From Buchnera aphidicola (Taiwanaphis decaspermi) (lineage in GTDB: Bacteria; Pseudomonadota; Gammaproteobacteria; Enterobacterales; Enterobacteriaceae), in assembly GCF_039405155.1 (NCBI RefSeq), contig NZ_CP135049.1:62001-126000 (forward strand): DNA of 64,000 bases, in the 5' to 3' direction. The notes beneath the pieces are model-generated. The model was not told where the DNA came from, searched no databases, and saw only the letters and a program-made list of their open reading frames with translations. Shown here in pieces: positions 10,199 through 19,898 of the stretch. A program made the translations under genes and the position numbers. Position 1 is the stretch's first letter. Each line of letters opens with the position of its first letter.

Positions 10199-11264
10199 AA
10201 AATTAATAAGAAAAAATCTTATAAATTTTACCCCATATCAGTCAGCTCGTCATATAGGTGGAAATGGGAAAGTATTTTTAAATGCAAATGAATATCCTAT
10301 ATCCACAAAGATTAGTTATGATGTTAATTTAAATAGATATCCTGAACCTCAACCAAAATCTATAATAAATTTATATGCCTCATATGCTTCTGTCAAAAAA
10401 GATAATGTTATTGTTACTAGAGGTTCTGATGAATCTATAGAAATTATTATAAAAGCTTTTTGCAATCCTGAAAAAGATTATATTTTATATTTTCCACCTA
10501 CTTATGATATGTATAAAATAAGCGCTGAAATTATGGGAATTAAATATATTTCTGTACCAAAGTTATCTAATTGGCAATTAAATATAGATGATATAAAAAA
10601 AATTAATAAAAATGTAAAATTAATATATATATGTAGTCCTAATAATCCTACAGGAAATATTATAAACGTAAAAGATATTATTAAATTAGTTGAAATTTTT
10701 AGTAAAAAATCATTGATTATTATAGACGAAGCTTATATAGATTTTTGTTTAGAGTCTAGTGTATTATCATTAATTAATAAATATAAAAATTTAATTATTT
10801 TAAGAACATTATCTAAAGCTTTTGCTTTAGCAGGATTAAGATGTGGTTTTGCTATATCTAACATAGAAATTATATCTATATTAAAAAAAATTATTGCTCC
10901 TTATCCTATACCTACACCAGTAATTAAAATAGCAGAAAAATCATTAAATTCTGAAAACATTTTATTATTAAAAAAAAGAGTTAAAAAAATAAAAAAAAAT
11001 AGAAAATTTTTAATTCAAAATCTAAAAAAAATGTCTTATGTTAAAAAAATATTTGATAGTTCAACTAATTATATTTTAGTAAAATTTTATTATTCTAAAA
11101 AAATATTTGAATATTTGTGTTCTCAAGGAATAATTTTAAGAGATCAAAGTGATAAATTAAATTTGAAAAATTGTATTCGTATTACTATAGGAACTTACAA
11201 AGAATGTTGTATTCTAATAAAAAAATTGAATTTATTTATTAAAAAAAATATTTTTAGGGATTAA
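10182..11264 (+). CDS. hisC: histidinol-phosphate aminotransferase
   Basis: PLP-dependent class II aminotransferase converting imidazole acetol phosphate and glutamate to histidinol phosphate. The product has 360 residues (E. coli 356). PLP lysine is Lys212 in RTLSKAFALAGLRCGF; CSPNNPTGN, IIDEAYIDF and the early Arg/Tyr NRYPEPQ segment are all in place. The start lies inside the end of hisD, where GGAAAAAAATGAAT supplies the ribosome site and ATG. hisB follows one base after the stop. Confidence 0.97.
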   Translation: MNTNIKKLIRKNLINFTPYQSARHIGGNGKVFLNANEYPISTKISYDVNLNRYPEPQPKSIINLYASYASVKKDNVIVTRGSDESIEIIIKAFCNPEKDYILYFPPTYDMYKISAEIMGIKYISVPKLSNWQLNIDDIKKINKNVKLIYICSPNNPTGNIINVKDIIKLVEIFSKKSLIIIDEAYIDFCLESSVLSLINKYKNLIILRTLSKAFALAGLRCGFAISNIEIISILKKIIAPYPIPTPVIKIAEKSLNSENILLLKKRVKKIKKNRKFLIQNLKKMSYVKKIFDSSTNYILVKFYYSKKIFEYLCSQGIILRDQSDKLNLKNCIRITIGTYKECCILIKKLNLFIKKNIFRD

Positions 11265-11265
11265 T

Positions 11266-12333
11266 ATGAACAATAAATTTTTGTTTATTGATAGAGATGG
11301 TACTTTAATAGAAGAACCTAAAAAAAATTTTCAAGTTGATCATATAAATAAATTAATATTAGAACCTTATGTTATTTATAGTTTAACTAATTTAATTCGA
11401 CATAATTTTAGATTTGTTATGGTTACAAACCAAGATGGGTTAGGAAGTAACAATTTTCCTATGGAAAAATTTTTAAAACCTCATAATTTTTTAATAAATT
11501 TATTTAAATCACAAAAAATATTTTTTGATAAAGTTTTTATTTGTCCTCATAAAATATCAGACAATTGTTTTTGTCGAAAGCCAAAAACTAAATTGGTAGA
11601 TAATTTTATAAAAAAAAGTGGTATTAATTTAAAAAAAAGTTATGTAATAGGTGATAGAGATACAGACAAATGTTTTGCTAAAAATATTGGTATTAAAAGT
11701 ATCTTATATGACAGAAAAAAAAATAATTGGAAAAATATAGAAAAATTTTTGACAAAGTTAGACAGATATGGAAAGTCAAAACGTGAATCTAATGAAACTA
11801 AAATAAAAATAAAAGTATGGTTGGACCGTGCTGGTCATAGCAATATTAATACCAAATTAAAATTTTTTGATCATATGTTACATCAAATAGCAATACATGC
11901 TGGTATCAAAATGAACATATTAGTACATGGAGATGTAAATATTGATGACCATCACACAATCGAAGATACTGGTATAGTATTAGGAAAAGCTATTTTAAAT
12001 TCATTAGGTAACAAAGTAGGAATTAATAGATATGGTTATACTTTACCTATGGATGAAGCATTAGCTAATTGTGTTCTAGATATTTCTGGTAGACCTGGAT
12101 TTTTTTTTAAAGCTAATTTTAAAAATCAAAAAGTAGGAGATATTAGTACTGAAATGATTGAACATTTTTTTTATTCTTTATCTTATTCCATGGGTATAAC
12201 ATTACATTTAAATACTAAAGGACATAATGATCATCATATAGCAGAAAGTTTATTTAAAGCTTTTGGACGTACATTAAAAAAAGCTATTTTGGTTACAAAT
12301 AATCTTATTCCTAGTTCAAAAGGTATTATTTGA
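11266..12333 (+). CDS. hisB: bifunctional histidinol-phosphatase / imidazoleglycerol-phosphate dehydratase
   Basis: 355 residues, the same length as the fused enteric HisB. Residues 1 to about 165 are a HAD phosphatase with the nucleophile motif DRDGT, VTNQDG and a zinc site ICPHKISDNCFC. The remainder is the manganese dehydratase with the paired DDHHTIEDT and NDHHIAESLFKAFGR motifs and EMIEHFF. It thus performs pathway steps six and eight. The stop TGA overlaps the hisH start (TGATG), so hisH is probably translated by re-initiation. Confidence 0.97.
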   Translation: MNNKFLFIDRDGTLIEEPKKNFQVDHINKLILEPYVIYSLTNLIRHNFRFVMVTNQDGLGSNNFPMEKFLKPHNFLINLFKSQKIFFDKVFICPHKISDNCFCRKPKTKLVDNFIKKSGINLKKSYVIGDRDTDKCFAKNIGIKSILYDRKKNNWKNIEKFLTKLDRYGKSKRESNETKIKIKVWLDRAGHSNINTKLKFFDHMLHQIAIHAGIKMNILVHGDVNIDDHHTIEDTGIVLGKAILNSLGNKVGINRYGYTLPMDEALANCVLDISGRPGFFFKANFKNQKVGDISTEMIEHFFYSLSYSMGITLHLNTKGHNDHHIAESLFKAFGRTLKKAILVTNNLIPSSKGII

Positions 12334-12920
12334 TGAATATTGCAATTTTAGATACTGGTTGTTCAAATTTGTTTTCTGTTAAATGGTCTATAATTAGATT
12401 AGGTTACAATCCAATTATTACTAGAGTACCAGAAATTTTATTTAAATCAGATAAATTATTATTACCTGGTGTTGGAACTGCTAAAATAGCTATGCAGCAA
12501 ATATATAAAAGTGAACTTATTGATTTAATTAAAAATTACAAAAAACCTATACTAGGAATATGTTTAGGTATGCAATTATTAGGTAATAAAAGCGATGAAG
12601 GTAATATAAATACATTAGGTCTTTTTGATATACCTGTATCTATTTTAAAAAGTAAAAAATTACCTTTACCACACGTTGGTTGGAATAAAGTAATACATAA
12701 TAAAGATAATATATTATTCCAAGGAATACCTAACAATTCTTGGTTTTATTTTGTACATAGTTATTCTATGAAAATAAATAAATATACAATTGCTTATTCT
12801 ACCTACGGTGTAAAATTTAGTTCAGCAATTTATAAAAAAAATATATTTGGAGTACAATTCCATCCTGAACGTTCTGGAAAAAATGGATCTAAATTGATAC
12901 AAAATTTTTTGGAGATATGA
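12333..12920 (+). CDS. hisH: imidazole glycerol phosphate synthase, glutaminase subunit
   Basis: Type I glutamine amidotransferase of 195 residues (E. coli 196) that supplies ammonia to HisF. I start at ATG 12333, giving MNIAILDTGC as in the family; an upstream TTG at 12330 would add one residue. Cys77 in LGICLGMQLLG is the nucleophile, and the C-terminal FGVQFHPERSG gives the His and Glu of the triad. LLPGVGTA forms the oxyanion strand. The neighbours hisB (one-base overlap) and hisA (four bases downstream) keep the enteric order. Confidence 0.97.
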   Translation: MNIAILDTGCSNLFSVKWSIIRLGYNPIITRVPEILFKSDKLLLPGVGTAKIAMQQIYKSELIDLIKNYKKPILGICLGMQLLGNKSDEGNINTLGLFDIPVSILKSKKLPLPHVGWNKVIHNKDNILFQGIPNNSWFYFVHSYSMKINKYTIAYSTYGVKFSSAIYKKNIFGVQFHPERSGKNGSKLIQNFLEI

Positions 12921-12924
12921 TTAA

Positions 12925-13662
12925 ATGATTATCCCTGCTTTAGATTTAATTGATGACAAATTAGTAAGATTATATCAAGGTGATTATAATAAAAAAAAAT
13001 TTTATGATAACGATTTTAAAAAAATACTTGAAAAGTATAAAGAATCAGGAGTTAAATATATACATTTAGTAGATTTATTAAGAGCTAAAGTACCTAGTAA
13101 ATATAACATTAATATCTTAAGAAATATAATATCGCACACAAATATTTCATTTCAAATAGGAGGTGGTATAAGAAATAAAAAAGATATAAATGAATTATTA
13201 TCTATAGGAGCAAAGAAAATTGTAATCAGTTCATTATCTATAACTGATCCAAATAAAACAAAAAAATATTTAAAATATTTTGGTGGCAAAAAAATAATAT
13301 TAGCATTAGATATTATAATCAATTTAAAAAAACAAAAAGAAATATATATAAACGGATGGAGAAAAAACACTCATAAAATTTTAGAAGATGTAATTAACTA
13401 TTATATTCCTTATGGTTTAAATAATGTTTTATGTACTGATATTAATAAAGATGGAACACTTAATGGTCCAAACATCATTTTATACAAAGAATTGTCGAAA
13501 ATTTTTTCTAATATTAATTTTCAAGCATCAGGAGGTGTATCTTCTTTAAAAGACATAGATAATATTAAAAATACAGGTGTTAAATCAATCATTATAGGTA
13601 AAGCTTTATTAGAAAAAAAAATTAACATTAATGAGGCTATTTCATGTTGGCAAAAAGAATAA
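12925..13662 (+). CDS. hisA: ProFAR isomerase (phosphoribosylformimino-AICAR-P isomerase)
   Basis: HisA performs an Amadori rearrangement on a (beta/alpha)8 barrel of 245 residues (E. coli 245). The general base Asp7 is in [10 protein letters not shown] and the second catalytic Asp is in LALDIIINL. The phosphate-binding loops FQIGGGIRN and [10 protein letters not shown] match the half-barrel repeat shared with HisF. hisF starts 19 bases before its stop. Confidence 0.97.
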   Translation: MIIPALDLIDDKLVRLYQGDYNKKKFYDNDFKKILEKYKESGVKYIHLVDLLRAKVPSKYNINILRNIISHTNISFQIGGGIRNKKDINELLSIGAKKIVISSLSITDPNKTKKYLKYFGGKKIILALDIIINLKKQKEIYINGWRKNTHKILEDVINYYIPYGLNNVLCTDINKDGTLNGPNIILYKELSKIFSNINFQASGGVSSLKDIDNIKNTGVKSIIIGKALLEKKININEAISCWQKE

Positions 13663-14420
13663 TACCATGTCTTGATGTTAAAAATGGTTTGGTAGTTAAA
13701 GGAGTAAATTTCCGTGGTCATAAAATTATAGGCGACATTTTGCCTTTAGTTAATAGATATATTAATGAAGGAGCTGATGAATTAGTTTTTTATGATATTA
13801 CAGCAACTACAGATAATAGATTAATAGACAAAAGCTGGGTATCTAAAATTGCTAAATCTATTAACATACCTTTTTGTGTTGCCGGTGGTATTAAAAGTAT
13901 AAAAGAAGCTAAAATGATATTATCTTTAGGAGCTGATAAAATTTCAATAAATTCTCCTGCTATAGAAAACCCTTATTTAATTACAAAAATGTCAGAACAT
14001 TTTGGAGTACAATGTATCGTTATTGGTATAGATACATCTTATGATAAAAAAAATAAATCTTATTTTGTAAACAAATATACTGGTGACGAAAAAAAAAGTT
14101 TTATGACTAACATAAGAACTATTGATTGGGTAAAAAAAGTACAAAAGTTAGGAGCAGGAGAAATTGTTTTAAATGTAATGAATAATGATGGTTTGAAGAA
14201 TGGTTACGATATTTACCATTTGAATGAAATTCGTAAAATATGCAATGTTCCTTTAATAGCTTCAGGTGGAGCAGGAAAAATGAATCATTTTTATGATGTT
14301 TTTAAACAATCTAATGTAGATGGAGCATTAGCAGCGTCTGTTTTTCATAAAAGTTTAATCAATATTAAAACATTAAAAAAATATTTGAGTAACAAAAAAA
14401 TAGAGGTTAGGTTATGTTAA
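13644..14420 (+). CDS. hisF: imidazole glycerol phosphate synthase, cyclase subunit
   Basis: HisF takes ammonia from HisH and forms imidazole glycerol phosphate plus AICAR. It is a 258-residue barrel (E. coli 258). Asp11 in [11 protein letters not shown] and the second catalytic Asp in VIGIDTSYD are present, with AGGIKS and ASGGAGK phosphate loops and SINSPA. The ATG lies within hisA. Seven bases of overlap link it to hisI. AICAR returns to purine synthesis, so the step ties histidine to nucleotide metabolism. Confidence 0.97.
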   Translation: MLAKRIIPCLDVKNGLVVKGVNFRGHKIIGDILPLVNRYINEGADELVFYDITATTDNRLIDKSWVSKIAKSINIPFCVAGGIKSIKEAKMILSLGADKISINSPAIENPYLITKMSEHFGVQCIVIGIDTSYDKKNKSYFVNKYTGDEKKSFMTNIRTIDWVKKVQKLGAGEIVLNVMNNDGLKNGYDIYHLNEIRKICNVPLIASGGAGKMNHFYDVFKQSNVDGALAASVFHKSLINIKTLKKYLSNKKIEVRLC

Positions 14421-15040
14421 AAGAAAAAATCATAGAACATGTTGATTGGGAAAAAGTAAATAATTTATTACCTACAATAATTCAGCATAATTTTTCAGGA
14501 GAAATACTTATGCATGGATATATGAACAAAGATGCTTTACAAAAAAGTATCAGTACTAAATTAGTTACTTTTTATTCTAGGGTTAAAAAAAGGTTATGGA
14601 CTAAAGGTGAAACATCAGGTAATTTCTTAAATTTAATTGAATATTCTTTAGATTGTGACAAAGATTGTTTGCTTATTTTAGCTAATCCTATTAATGATAC
14701 ATCTTGTCATTTAAAAAAAAGAAGTTGTTTTGATCCTTTATACTCTAAAATAACATTTTTATATTTATTAGAAAAAAAAATATCAAGAATAAAAAATAAT
14801 TTTAATCATAAATCTTATACTTCGCAACTATATAAAAAAGGTGTTAATAAAATAGCCCAAAAAGTAGGTGAAGAAGGTGTAGAAGTTGCTATTGCATCTG
14901 TATTAAAAGATTCTTCAAATTTAATTAACGAAGTATCTGATTTGATATATCATATATTGGTTTTATTACAAAGCCAAAATATAAGTTTTTTTGAAATAAT
15001 TTCTAATTTAAAAAAAAGAAATAATAAATTAAATAAATAA
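14414..15040 (+). CDS. hisI: bifunctional phosphoribosyl-AMP cyclohydrolase / phosphoribosyl-ATP pyrophosphatase
   Basis: Fused HisIE of 208 residues (E. coli 203). The N-terminal cyclohydrolase carries its metal-binding residues in DCDKDC and [24 protein letters not shown] is the substrate segment. The C-terminal half, from about residue 118, is the MazG-like pyrophosphatase with [12 protein letters not shown] and NEVSDLIYH. It is the last gene of the operon; gnd follows after about 98 bases with its own ribosome site. Confidence 0.96.
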   Translation: MLKEKIIEHVDWEKVNNLLPTIIQHNFSGEILMHGYMNKDALQKSISTKLVTFYSRVKKRLWTKGETSGNFLNLIEYSLDCDKDCLLILANPINDTSCHLKKRSCFDPLYSKITFLYLLEKKISRIKNNFNHKSYTSQLYKKGVNKIAQKVGEEGVEVAIASVLKDSSNLINEVSDLIYHILVLLQSQNISFFEIISNLKKRNNKLNK

Positions 15041-15138
15041 TAATTTATTTTTTTGATAAAACATATAAAATTTATTATTTATTTTTGTTGAATAAATACA
15101 ATAAAAAACAATATATGTCATTAAAAAAGGATTATCAT

Positions 15139-16545
15139 ATGCAAAAACAAGATATTGGTGTTGTAGGAATGGCTGTCATGGGTAAAAATTTAGCTATTAA
15201 TATATCAAAAAAAAATTATAAAGTTTCCATATTTAATAGAACTAGAGAGAAAACCGACAATTTTATTTGCAAACATTTAACACCTAATATAAAACCTTAT
15301 TATTCAATAAAAAAATTTATTAATTCATTACAAATACCTAGAAAAATATTATTAATGGTAAAGTCTGGGAAATCTACTGATGAAACTATTAATACTATTT
15401 TACCATATTTGAATGAAGGAGATATATTAATTGACGGTGGAAATGCATTTTATAAAGATACTATTAGAAGATACAAAAATCTAGAATCTAAAAAAATAAA
15501 TTTTATAGGAGCTGGAATTTCAGGAGGAGAATATGGAGCATTACATGGTCCTTCAATAATGCCTGGAGGTAATAAAAATTCTTATAAAATTATTTATCCT
15601 ATATTAAAAAAAATATCTGCTAAATATAAAAATAAACCTTGTGTAAATTACATAGGTCCTGATGGTTCTGGTCATTATGTTAAAATGGTTCATAATGGTA
15701 TTGAATATGCTGATATGCAATTAATAGCAGAAACATATTTTTTATTAAAAAATATATTAGGTATGAATAATAAAAATATATCTAATATATTTGAAAATTG
15801 GAATAATGGAGAATTAAATAGTTATTTAATTCAAATCACTATAGATATTTTTAGAAAAAAAAATAAAAAAGGTCTTTATTTAATAGATCTTATATTAGAT
15901 GAAGCTTCTAACAAAGGTACTGGTTCTTGGACAAGTAAAAGTGCTTTAGATTTATCAATACCGTTGTCTCTTATTACCGAATCTGTTTTTTCAAGATATA
16001 TATCATCTATGAAACATCATAGAATTTTAGCCTCAAAAATACTAAATGGTCCTAATAAAATAAATTATATAGAAGACAAAAAAAAATTTATAGAAAATAT
16101 ACGTAGAGCTTTATATTTAAGCAAAATAATATGTTATGCCCAAGGTTTTCTACAATTACAATCAGCATCTAATTATTATAAATGGAATCTAAAATGTGGA
16201 GATATTTCTAAAATATTTAGATCAGGTTGTATCATAAGAGCTAAATTTTTAAAAAAAATAGCTGATGCTTATTCAAATAATATAAAAGTTGTTAATCTTT
16301 TATTAACTCCTTATTTTCAAAATATTGCTAATAAATATCAGTATTCTTTAAGAAAAATAGTTTCTTTTTCTATTAAAAATGGTTTTCCTGTTCCAGTTTT
16401 TTCCTCTGCTATTTCATATTATGATAGTTATCGTACAAGAACATTACCAGCAAATCTTATTCAAGCCCAAAGAGATTATTTTGGTGCTCATGAATACAAA
16501 CGTCATGATAAACATGGATCTTTTCATACTGATTGGTCTAAATAA
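15139..16545 (+). CDS. gnd: 6-phosphogluconate dehydrogenase, decarboxylating
   Basis: 468 residues, the same as E. coli Gnd, when started at ATG 15139 ([15 protein letters not shown]). Upstream in-frame ATGs at 15085 and 15115 would add non-homologous residues, while AAAAGG is 7 bases before 15139. It makes ribulose-5-P and NADPH. The NADP fold [16 protein letters not shown] (Arg for the 2'-phosphate), GISGGEYGA, the catalytic [13 protein letters not shown] and the C-terminal [10 protein letters not shown] tail are intact. It supplies pentose to tkt/talA and, through ribose-5-P, to the adjacent his operon. Confidence 0.97.
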   Translation: MQKQDIGVVGMAVMGKNLAINISKKNYKVSIFNRTREKTDNFICKHLTPNIKPYYSIKKFINSLQIPRKILLMVKSGKSTDETINTILPYLNEGDILIDGGNAFYKDTIRRYKNLESKKINFIGAGISGGEYGALHGPSIMPGGNKNSYKIIYPILKKISAKYKNKPCVNYIGPDGSGHYVKMVHNGIEYADMQLIAETYFLLKNILGMNNKNISNIFENWNNGELNSYLIQITIDIFRKKNKKGLYLIDLILDEASNKGTGSWTSKSALDLSIPLSLITESVFSRYISSMKHHRILASKILNGPNKINYIEDKKKFIENIRRALYLSKIICYAQGFLQLQSASNYYKWNLKCGDISKIFRSGCIIRAKFLKKIADAYSNNIKVVNLLLTPYFQNIANKYQYSLRKIVSFSIKNGFPVPVFSSAISYYDSYRTRTLPANLIQAQRDYFGAHEYKRHDKHGSFHTDWSK

Positions 16546-16572
16546 AAAATATTTGTTTATATTAAAATATTT

Positions 16573-16597
16573 GCGGGTATGCTAAAGCATTATCCGC
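16573..16597 (+). terminator. GC-containing hairpin downstream of gnd
   Basis: GCGGGTA pairs with TATCCGC (one G-U), then one bulged T and three further pairs close a TAAA loop. It lies 28 bases after the gnd stop. There is no U-run, so it may stabilise a 3' end or act as a weak terminator. In Buchnera relatives dcd is expected between gnd and metG; only this hairpin and A/T sequence remain. Confidence 0.45.
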
Positions 16598-16723
16598 TTA
16601 TTATAGGAAAAAATAATTAGTTATTGTTTTACTAAAATAATTATTAAAATTATTATTTATATTTAATAATACAAGTATAATATATTCAGTGAATATCATT
16701 TTTTTAATTATGTTATTTAATTT

Positions 16724-18355
16724 ATGAAAAAAAAAATTATGAGAGAAATTATTGTAACATGTGCTTTCCCATATGCAAATGGTTCAATTCATTTAGGACA
16801 TATGTTAGAGCATATTCAAGCTGATATATGGGTTAGATATTTAAGAATGAATAACAATAAAGTATGGTTTATTTGTTCTGATGATGCTCATGGCACTCCA
16901 ATTATGTTAAAATCAAAAAAAATGAACATAAGTCCAGAGAAAATGGTTAATCAAATGTTCAAAAATCATAAAAAAGATTTTATTAATTTTAATATAAAAC
17001 ATGATTTATATAGTACTACACATAGAAAAACAAATTTATTTTTCGTGGAAAAAATATATCATTTATTAAAAAAAAAAAAATTAATTGAAGAAAAAAACGT
17101 ATATCAATTTTATGATATATGTGAAAATATGTTTTTGCCAGATAGATTTGTAAAAGGAAATTGTCCTATATGCAAATCTTATGATCAATATGGAGAAAAT
17201 TGTGATATATGTGGTGCAACTTATAATCCAATTGAATTAATAGATCCATATTCAACCGTTTCACATAGCAAACCTGTTTTAAAAAAAACTAATCATTTGT
17301 TTTTTAATTTATCCTTTTTTAAAAAATTTTTAAAAAAATGGCAAAAAAGCAATGTTTTACAAAAACAAGTTTATAATAAGATGAAGGAATGGTTTAAAAT
17401 AGGATTAAAAGATTGGAATATATCTAGAGATAAACCTTATTTTGGTTTTAAAATACCTGGTTTTCCAAATAAATATTTTTATGTATGGTTAGATGCTCCA
17501 ATTGGATATATTAGCAATTTTTACGATTTATCTAGGAAAAAAAATATAGATTTTTATAATTTTTGGAAAAAAACTACTAAAACAGAATTATATCATTTTA
17601 TAGGAAAAGACATAACATATTTTCATAGTTTATTTTGGCCCGCAATATTAAAAGCATCTAATTTAAGACAACCTACAAAGATTTTTGTTCATGGATATTT
17701 AACTATTAATGGAAAAAAAATTTCTAAGTCTAAAGGAGATATAATAACTTCTTCTGAATGGATAAAAAAATTAGATTCTGATAGTTTAAGATATTATTTA
17801 GCTAGTAAAATGTCTCCTGGTATTGAAGATATTGAAATAAATTTTTCAGATTTTTGTTTAAAAATTAATTCTGAAGTTGTTAATAAAATAGTAAACATAG
17901 CTTCTCGTTGTAGTAGTTTTATTAATAAGAAATTTTACAATATTTTATCAGATAAAATATATGATATAAATATTTACAAAAAATTTGTATCACAAACTAA
18001 TAATGTTTTATTTTTGTTTGAAAATCGCGAATTTAGTAAATTAATCAATAAAGTTTTAAAATATTCAAATAAAATTAATAAGTATTTCACTGAAAAAAAA
18101 CCATGGTTAATAACTAATAATAATTTATTGCAAAATATATGTTCAATATGTTTAAATTTATTTCGTATTATTGCAACTTGGTTGAAACCAATTATGCCAA
18201 TATTATCTAAAAAAGTAGAATTTTTTTTAAACACTAAATTATTATGGAAAAACATAGATATACCATTATTAAAACATAAAATAAGAAATTTTAACCATTT
18301 ATATGAAAAAATAAATATAAATTTAGCAAAAGAATTTAAATTTAATAATTTTTAA
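16724..18355 (+). CDS. metG: methionyl-tRNA synthetase, short form
   Basis: Class I synthetase of 543 residues against 677 in E. coli. The catalytic core is complete: HLGH at 23-26, zinc cysteines 147, 150, 160 and 163, and KISKS at 332-336. The anticodon-binding helical domain ends close to the stop. The C-terminal OB-fold tRNA-binding and dimerisation domain is absent, so the enzyme is probably monomeric, as shown for artificially truncated E. coli MetRS. The coding run includes an A13 tract near 17068-17080 that is in frame. Its last 14 bases overlap the convergent tilS gene. Confidence 0.96.
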   Translation: MKKKIMREIIVTCAFPYANGSIHLGHMLEHIQADIWVRYLRMNNNKVWFICSDDAHGTPIMLKSKKMNISPEKMVNQMFKNHKKDFINFNIKHDLYSTTHRKTNLFFVEKIYHLLKKKKLIEEKNVYQFYDICENMFLPDRFVKGNCPICKSYDQYGENCDICGATYNPIELIDPYSTVSHSKPVLKKTNHLFFNLSFFKKFLKKWQKSNVLQKQVYNKMKEWFKIGLKDWNISRDKPYFGFKIPGFPNKYFYVWLDAPIGYISNFYDLSRKKNIDFYNFWKKTTKTELYHFIGKDITYFHSLFWPAILKASNLRQPTKIFVHGYLTINGKKISKSKGDIITSSEWIKKLDSDSLRYYLASKMSPGIEDIEINFSDFCLKINSEVVNKIVNIASRCSSFINKKFYNILSDKIYDINIYKKFVSQTNNVLFLFENREFSKLINKVLKYSNKINKYFTEKKPWLITNNNLLQNICSICLNLFRIIATWLKPIMPILSKKVEFFLNTKLLWKNIDIPLLKHKIRNFNHLYEKININLAKEFKFNNF

Positions 18356-19658
18356 ACCATTTTATATAGAAATATTTTTTAGAGTCGTACTTGTTTTTGT
18401 TAGTAGTAAAAATGTTTATTGCTCCTATAAAAGAACAGTTATAAAAAAGTAATGGTGTTTTTTGTCTTTCCCATGGAGGTATGTCATATTTTTGCCATAC
18501 TGTTTTTATTTTTCTTTTTATTTTATCTTTTTTTAATTTTATTTTTTTATTATAGTAAAACCTGATATTAATTAATTCATTAAATTCAGGTTTTTTAACT
18601 TTTATGCTATTTTTAATATATGTATTATGTTTAGTTAAATAACCAAGGTTATATGGCAAAATAATTTTATTATATGGATAAAACCAAGATAAAATAATGT
18701 TTTTCAAAGAAGGAATAGTATTTAACCAATATATATATTCTTTATATCTTCTAATTTCATATTTTTTAAATATTATTTTTTTATTTTCAAAATTATTATT
18801 ATTTTTAATTAAAGTATTTTTTAATATCTCTATTTTTCTTATAGAAAAAAAATTGTTGCTATTTAAATATATCCATGTTCTTAATATTATATTAATCGTT
18901 TTAGAATTCATTTTTCTTAAAAAATTTATATTTAACATATTTTTTTTACATAAATATTTATTAAAAAAAAATTTTAATAAATCTTTTATAACTTTTTCTT
19001 GGTCAGAACATAATTTAGCACTTATACAACAATTTTTTATAAAAAAAGGCCATCTTTTTTTTAATGGAACTAATATTTTTTTTCTAATAAAATTCCTTTC
19101 ATATTTAATATTATTATTTGTATTATCTTCTATCCATTTTAAATTATTTTTTTTAGCAATTTGATATATTTTTTTTTTAGATATTTCTAAAAAAGGTCTA
19201 ATTAGTAAGTTATTAAAAAACTTTTTTTTTTTTGGCATACAAGATAAACCTTTTGGTCCACTACTTCTTTTTAATGCTAAAAAAAAAGTTTCACATTGAT
19301 CATCTTGATGTTGAGCAGTCATTAAAATCTCATTTTTTAAAATGTTGTTTTTTATAGCGTCATATCTAGCTTTTCTCGCCCCACCTTCAATTCCAAATTT
19401 TTTTATATTTGGTATTACTTTTACGATAGTAATAGGTATTGAATTTTCTTTGCAATTATTAAAACAATGATTAGCCCACTTTATGGAATTTTTGTGTAAT
19501 TGATGATTAATATGTATTGCTCTTATTTTAATTTTTTTTATTTTTTTCAAATCCATTAGTTTATAAAAAAGTACAGTGGAATCTATCCCTCCACTGTAAG
19601 CAAGTAATATTCTTTTTTTATTTTTTATCAATTTTATTAAATTTTTAATTATTTTCAT
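18342..19658 (-). CDS. tilS: tRNA(Ile)-lysidine synthetase
   Basis: TilS adds lysine to C34 of tRNA-Ile(CAU) so that it reads AUA, a codon used heavily in this AT-rich genome. The product has 438 residues (E. coli 432). The PP-loop ATP motif SGGIDS is at residues 22-27; HINHQLHKNS, HQDDQCETFFLAL and GGARKARYDA follow in the N-terminal domain. The C-terminal half is divergent and Lys/Asn/Ile-rich, with recognisable WERQKTPLLFY near the end. The ATG lies 27 bases after the tRNA-Val gene on the same strand, with no clear Shine-Dalgarno between. Confidence 0.93.
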   Translation of the reverse strand: MKIIKNLIKLIKNKKRILLAYSGGIDSTVLFYKLMDLKKIKKIKIRAIHINHQLHKNSIKWANHCFNNCKENSIPITIVKVIPNIKKFGIEGGARKARYDAIKNNILKNEILMTAQHQDDQCETFFLALKRSSGPKGLSCMPKKKKFFNNLLIRPFLEISKKKIYQIAKKNNLKWIEDNTNNNIKYERNFIRKKILVPLKKRWPFFIKNCCISAKLCSDQEKVIKDLLKFFFNKYLCKKNMLNINFLRKMNSKTINIILRTWIYLNSNNFFSIRKIEILKNTLIKNNNNFENKKIIFKKYEIRRYKEYIYWLNTIPSLKNIILSWFYPYNKIILPYNLGYLTKHNTYIKNSIKVKKPEFNELINIRFYYNKKIKLKKDKIKRKIKTVWQKYDIPPWERQKTPLLFYNCSFIGAINIFTTNKNKYDSKKYFYIKWFKNY

Positions 19659-19685
19659 TATTTTATTTGAATAAGACTATTTATG

Positions 19686-19759
19686 TACGTCCGAATGGAT
19701 TCGAACCATTGACTTTTGCTATGTCATAGCAATACTCTAACCTACTGAGTTACGGACGT
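19686..19759 (-). tRNA. tRNA-Val (anticodon GAC)
   Basis: The reverse strand folds as a full cloverleaf of 74 nt. The acceptor is ACGTCCG/CGGACGT with discriminator A, and the anticodon stem TTGCT/AGCAA carries the loop ATGACAT (anticodon at 19723-19725). The variable loop has five bases, and the T arm is AATGG/CCATT with loop TTCGAAT. It resembles the E. coli GAC valine tRNA, with the first acceptor G-C pair changed to A-T. The terminal CCA is not encoded and must be added enzymatically. It lies directly upstream of tilS, so one transcript cut at the tRNA 3' end could provide the tilS message. Confidence 0.97.
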
Positions 19760-19898
19760 ATTAAAATATTATTTTTTAATAAATTTATATTTAAAAAAAA
19801 TACTGTTAATATATTAAATTTAATAAATTAACATTTTTTATTATGTTATAATTTTTTTATTCTTAATTAATTTATTATCAATATATTAAGGTTATATT

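Noticed and set aside
18697..19164. Long plus-strand ORF of 155 codons inside tilS
   Set aside because: It is the antisense of an A-rich gene, made of Phe/Leu/Ile codons with no homology; tilS on the other strand has clear PP-loop motifs.
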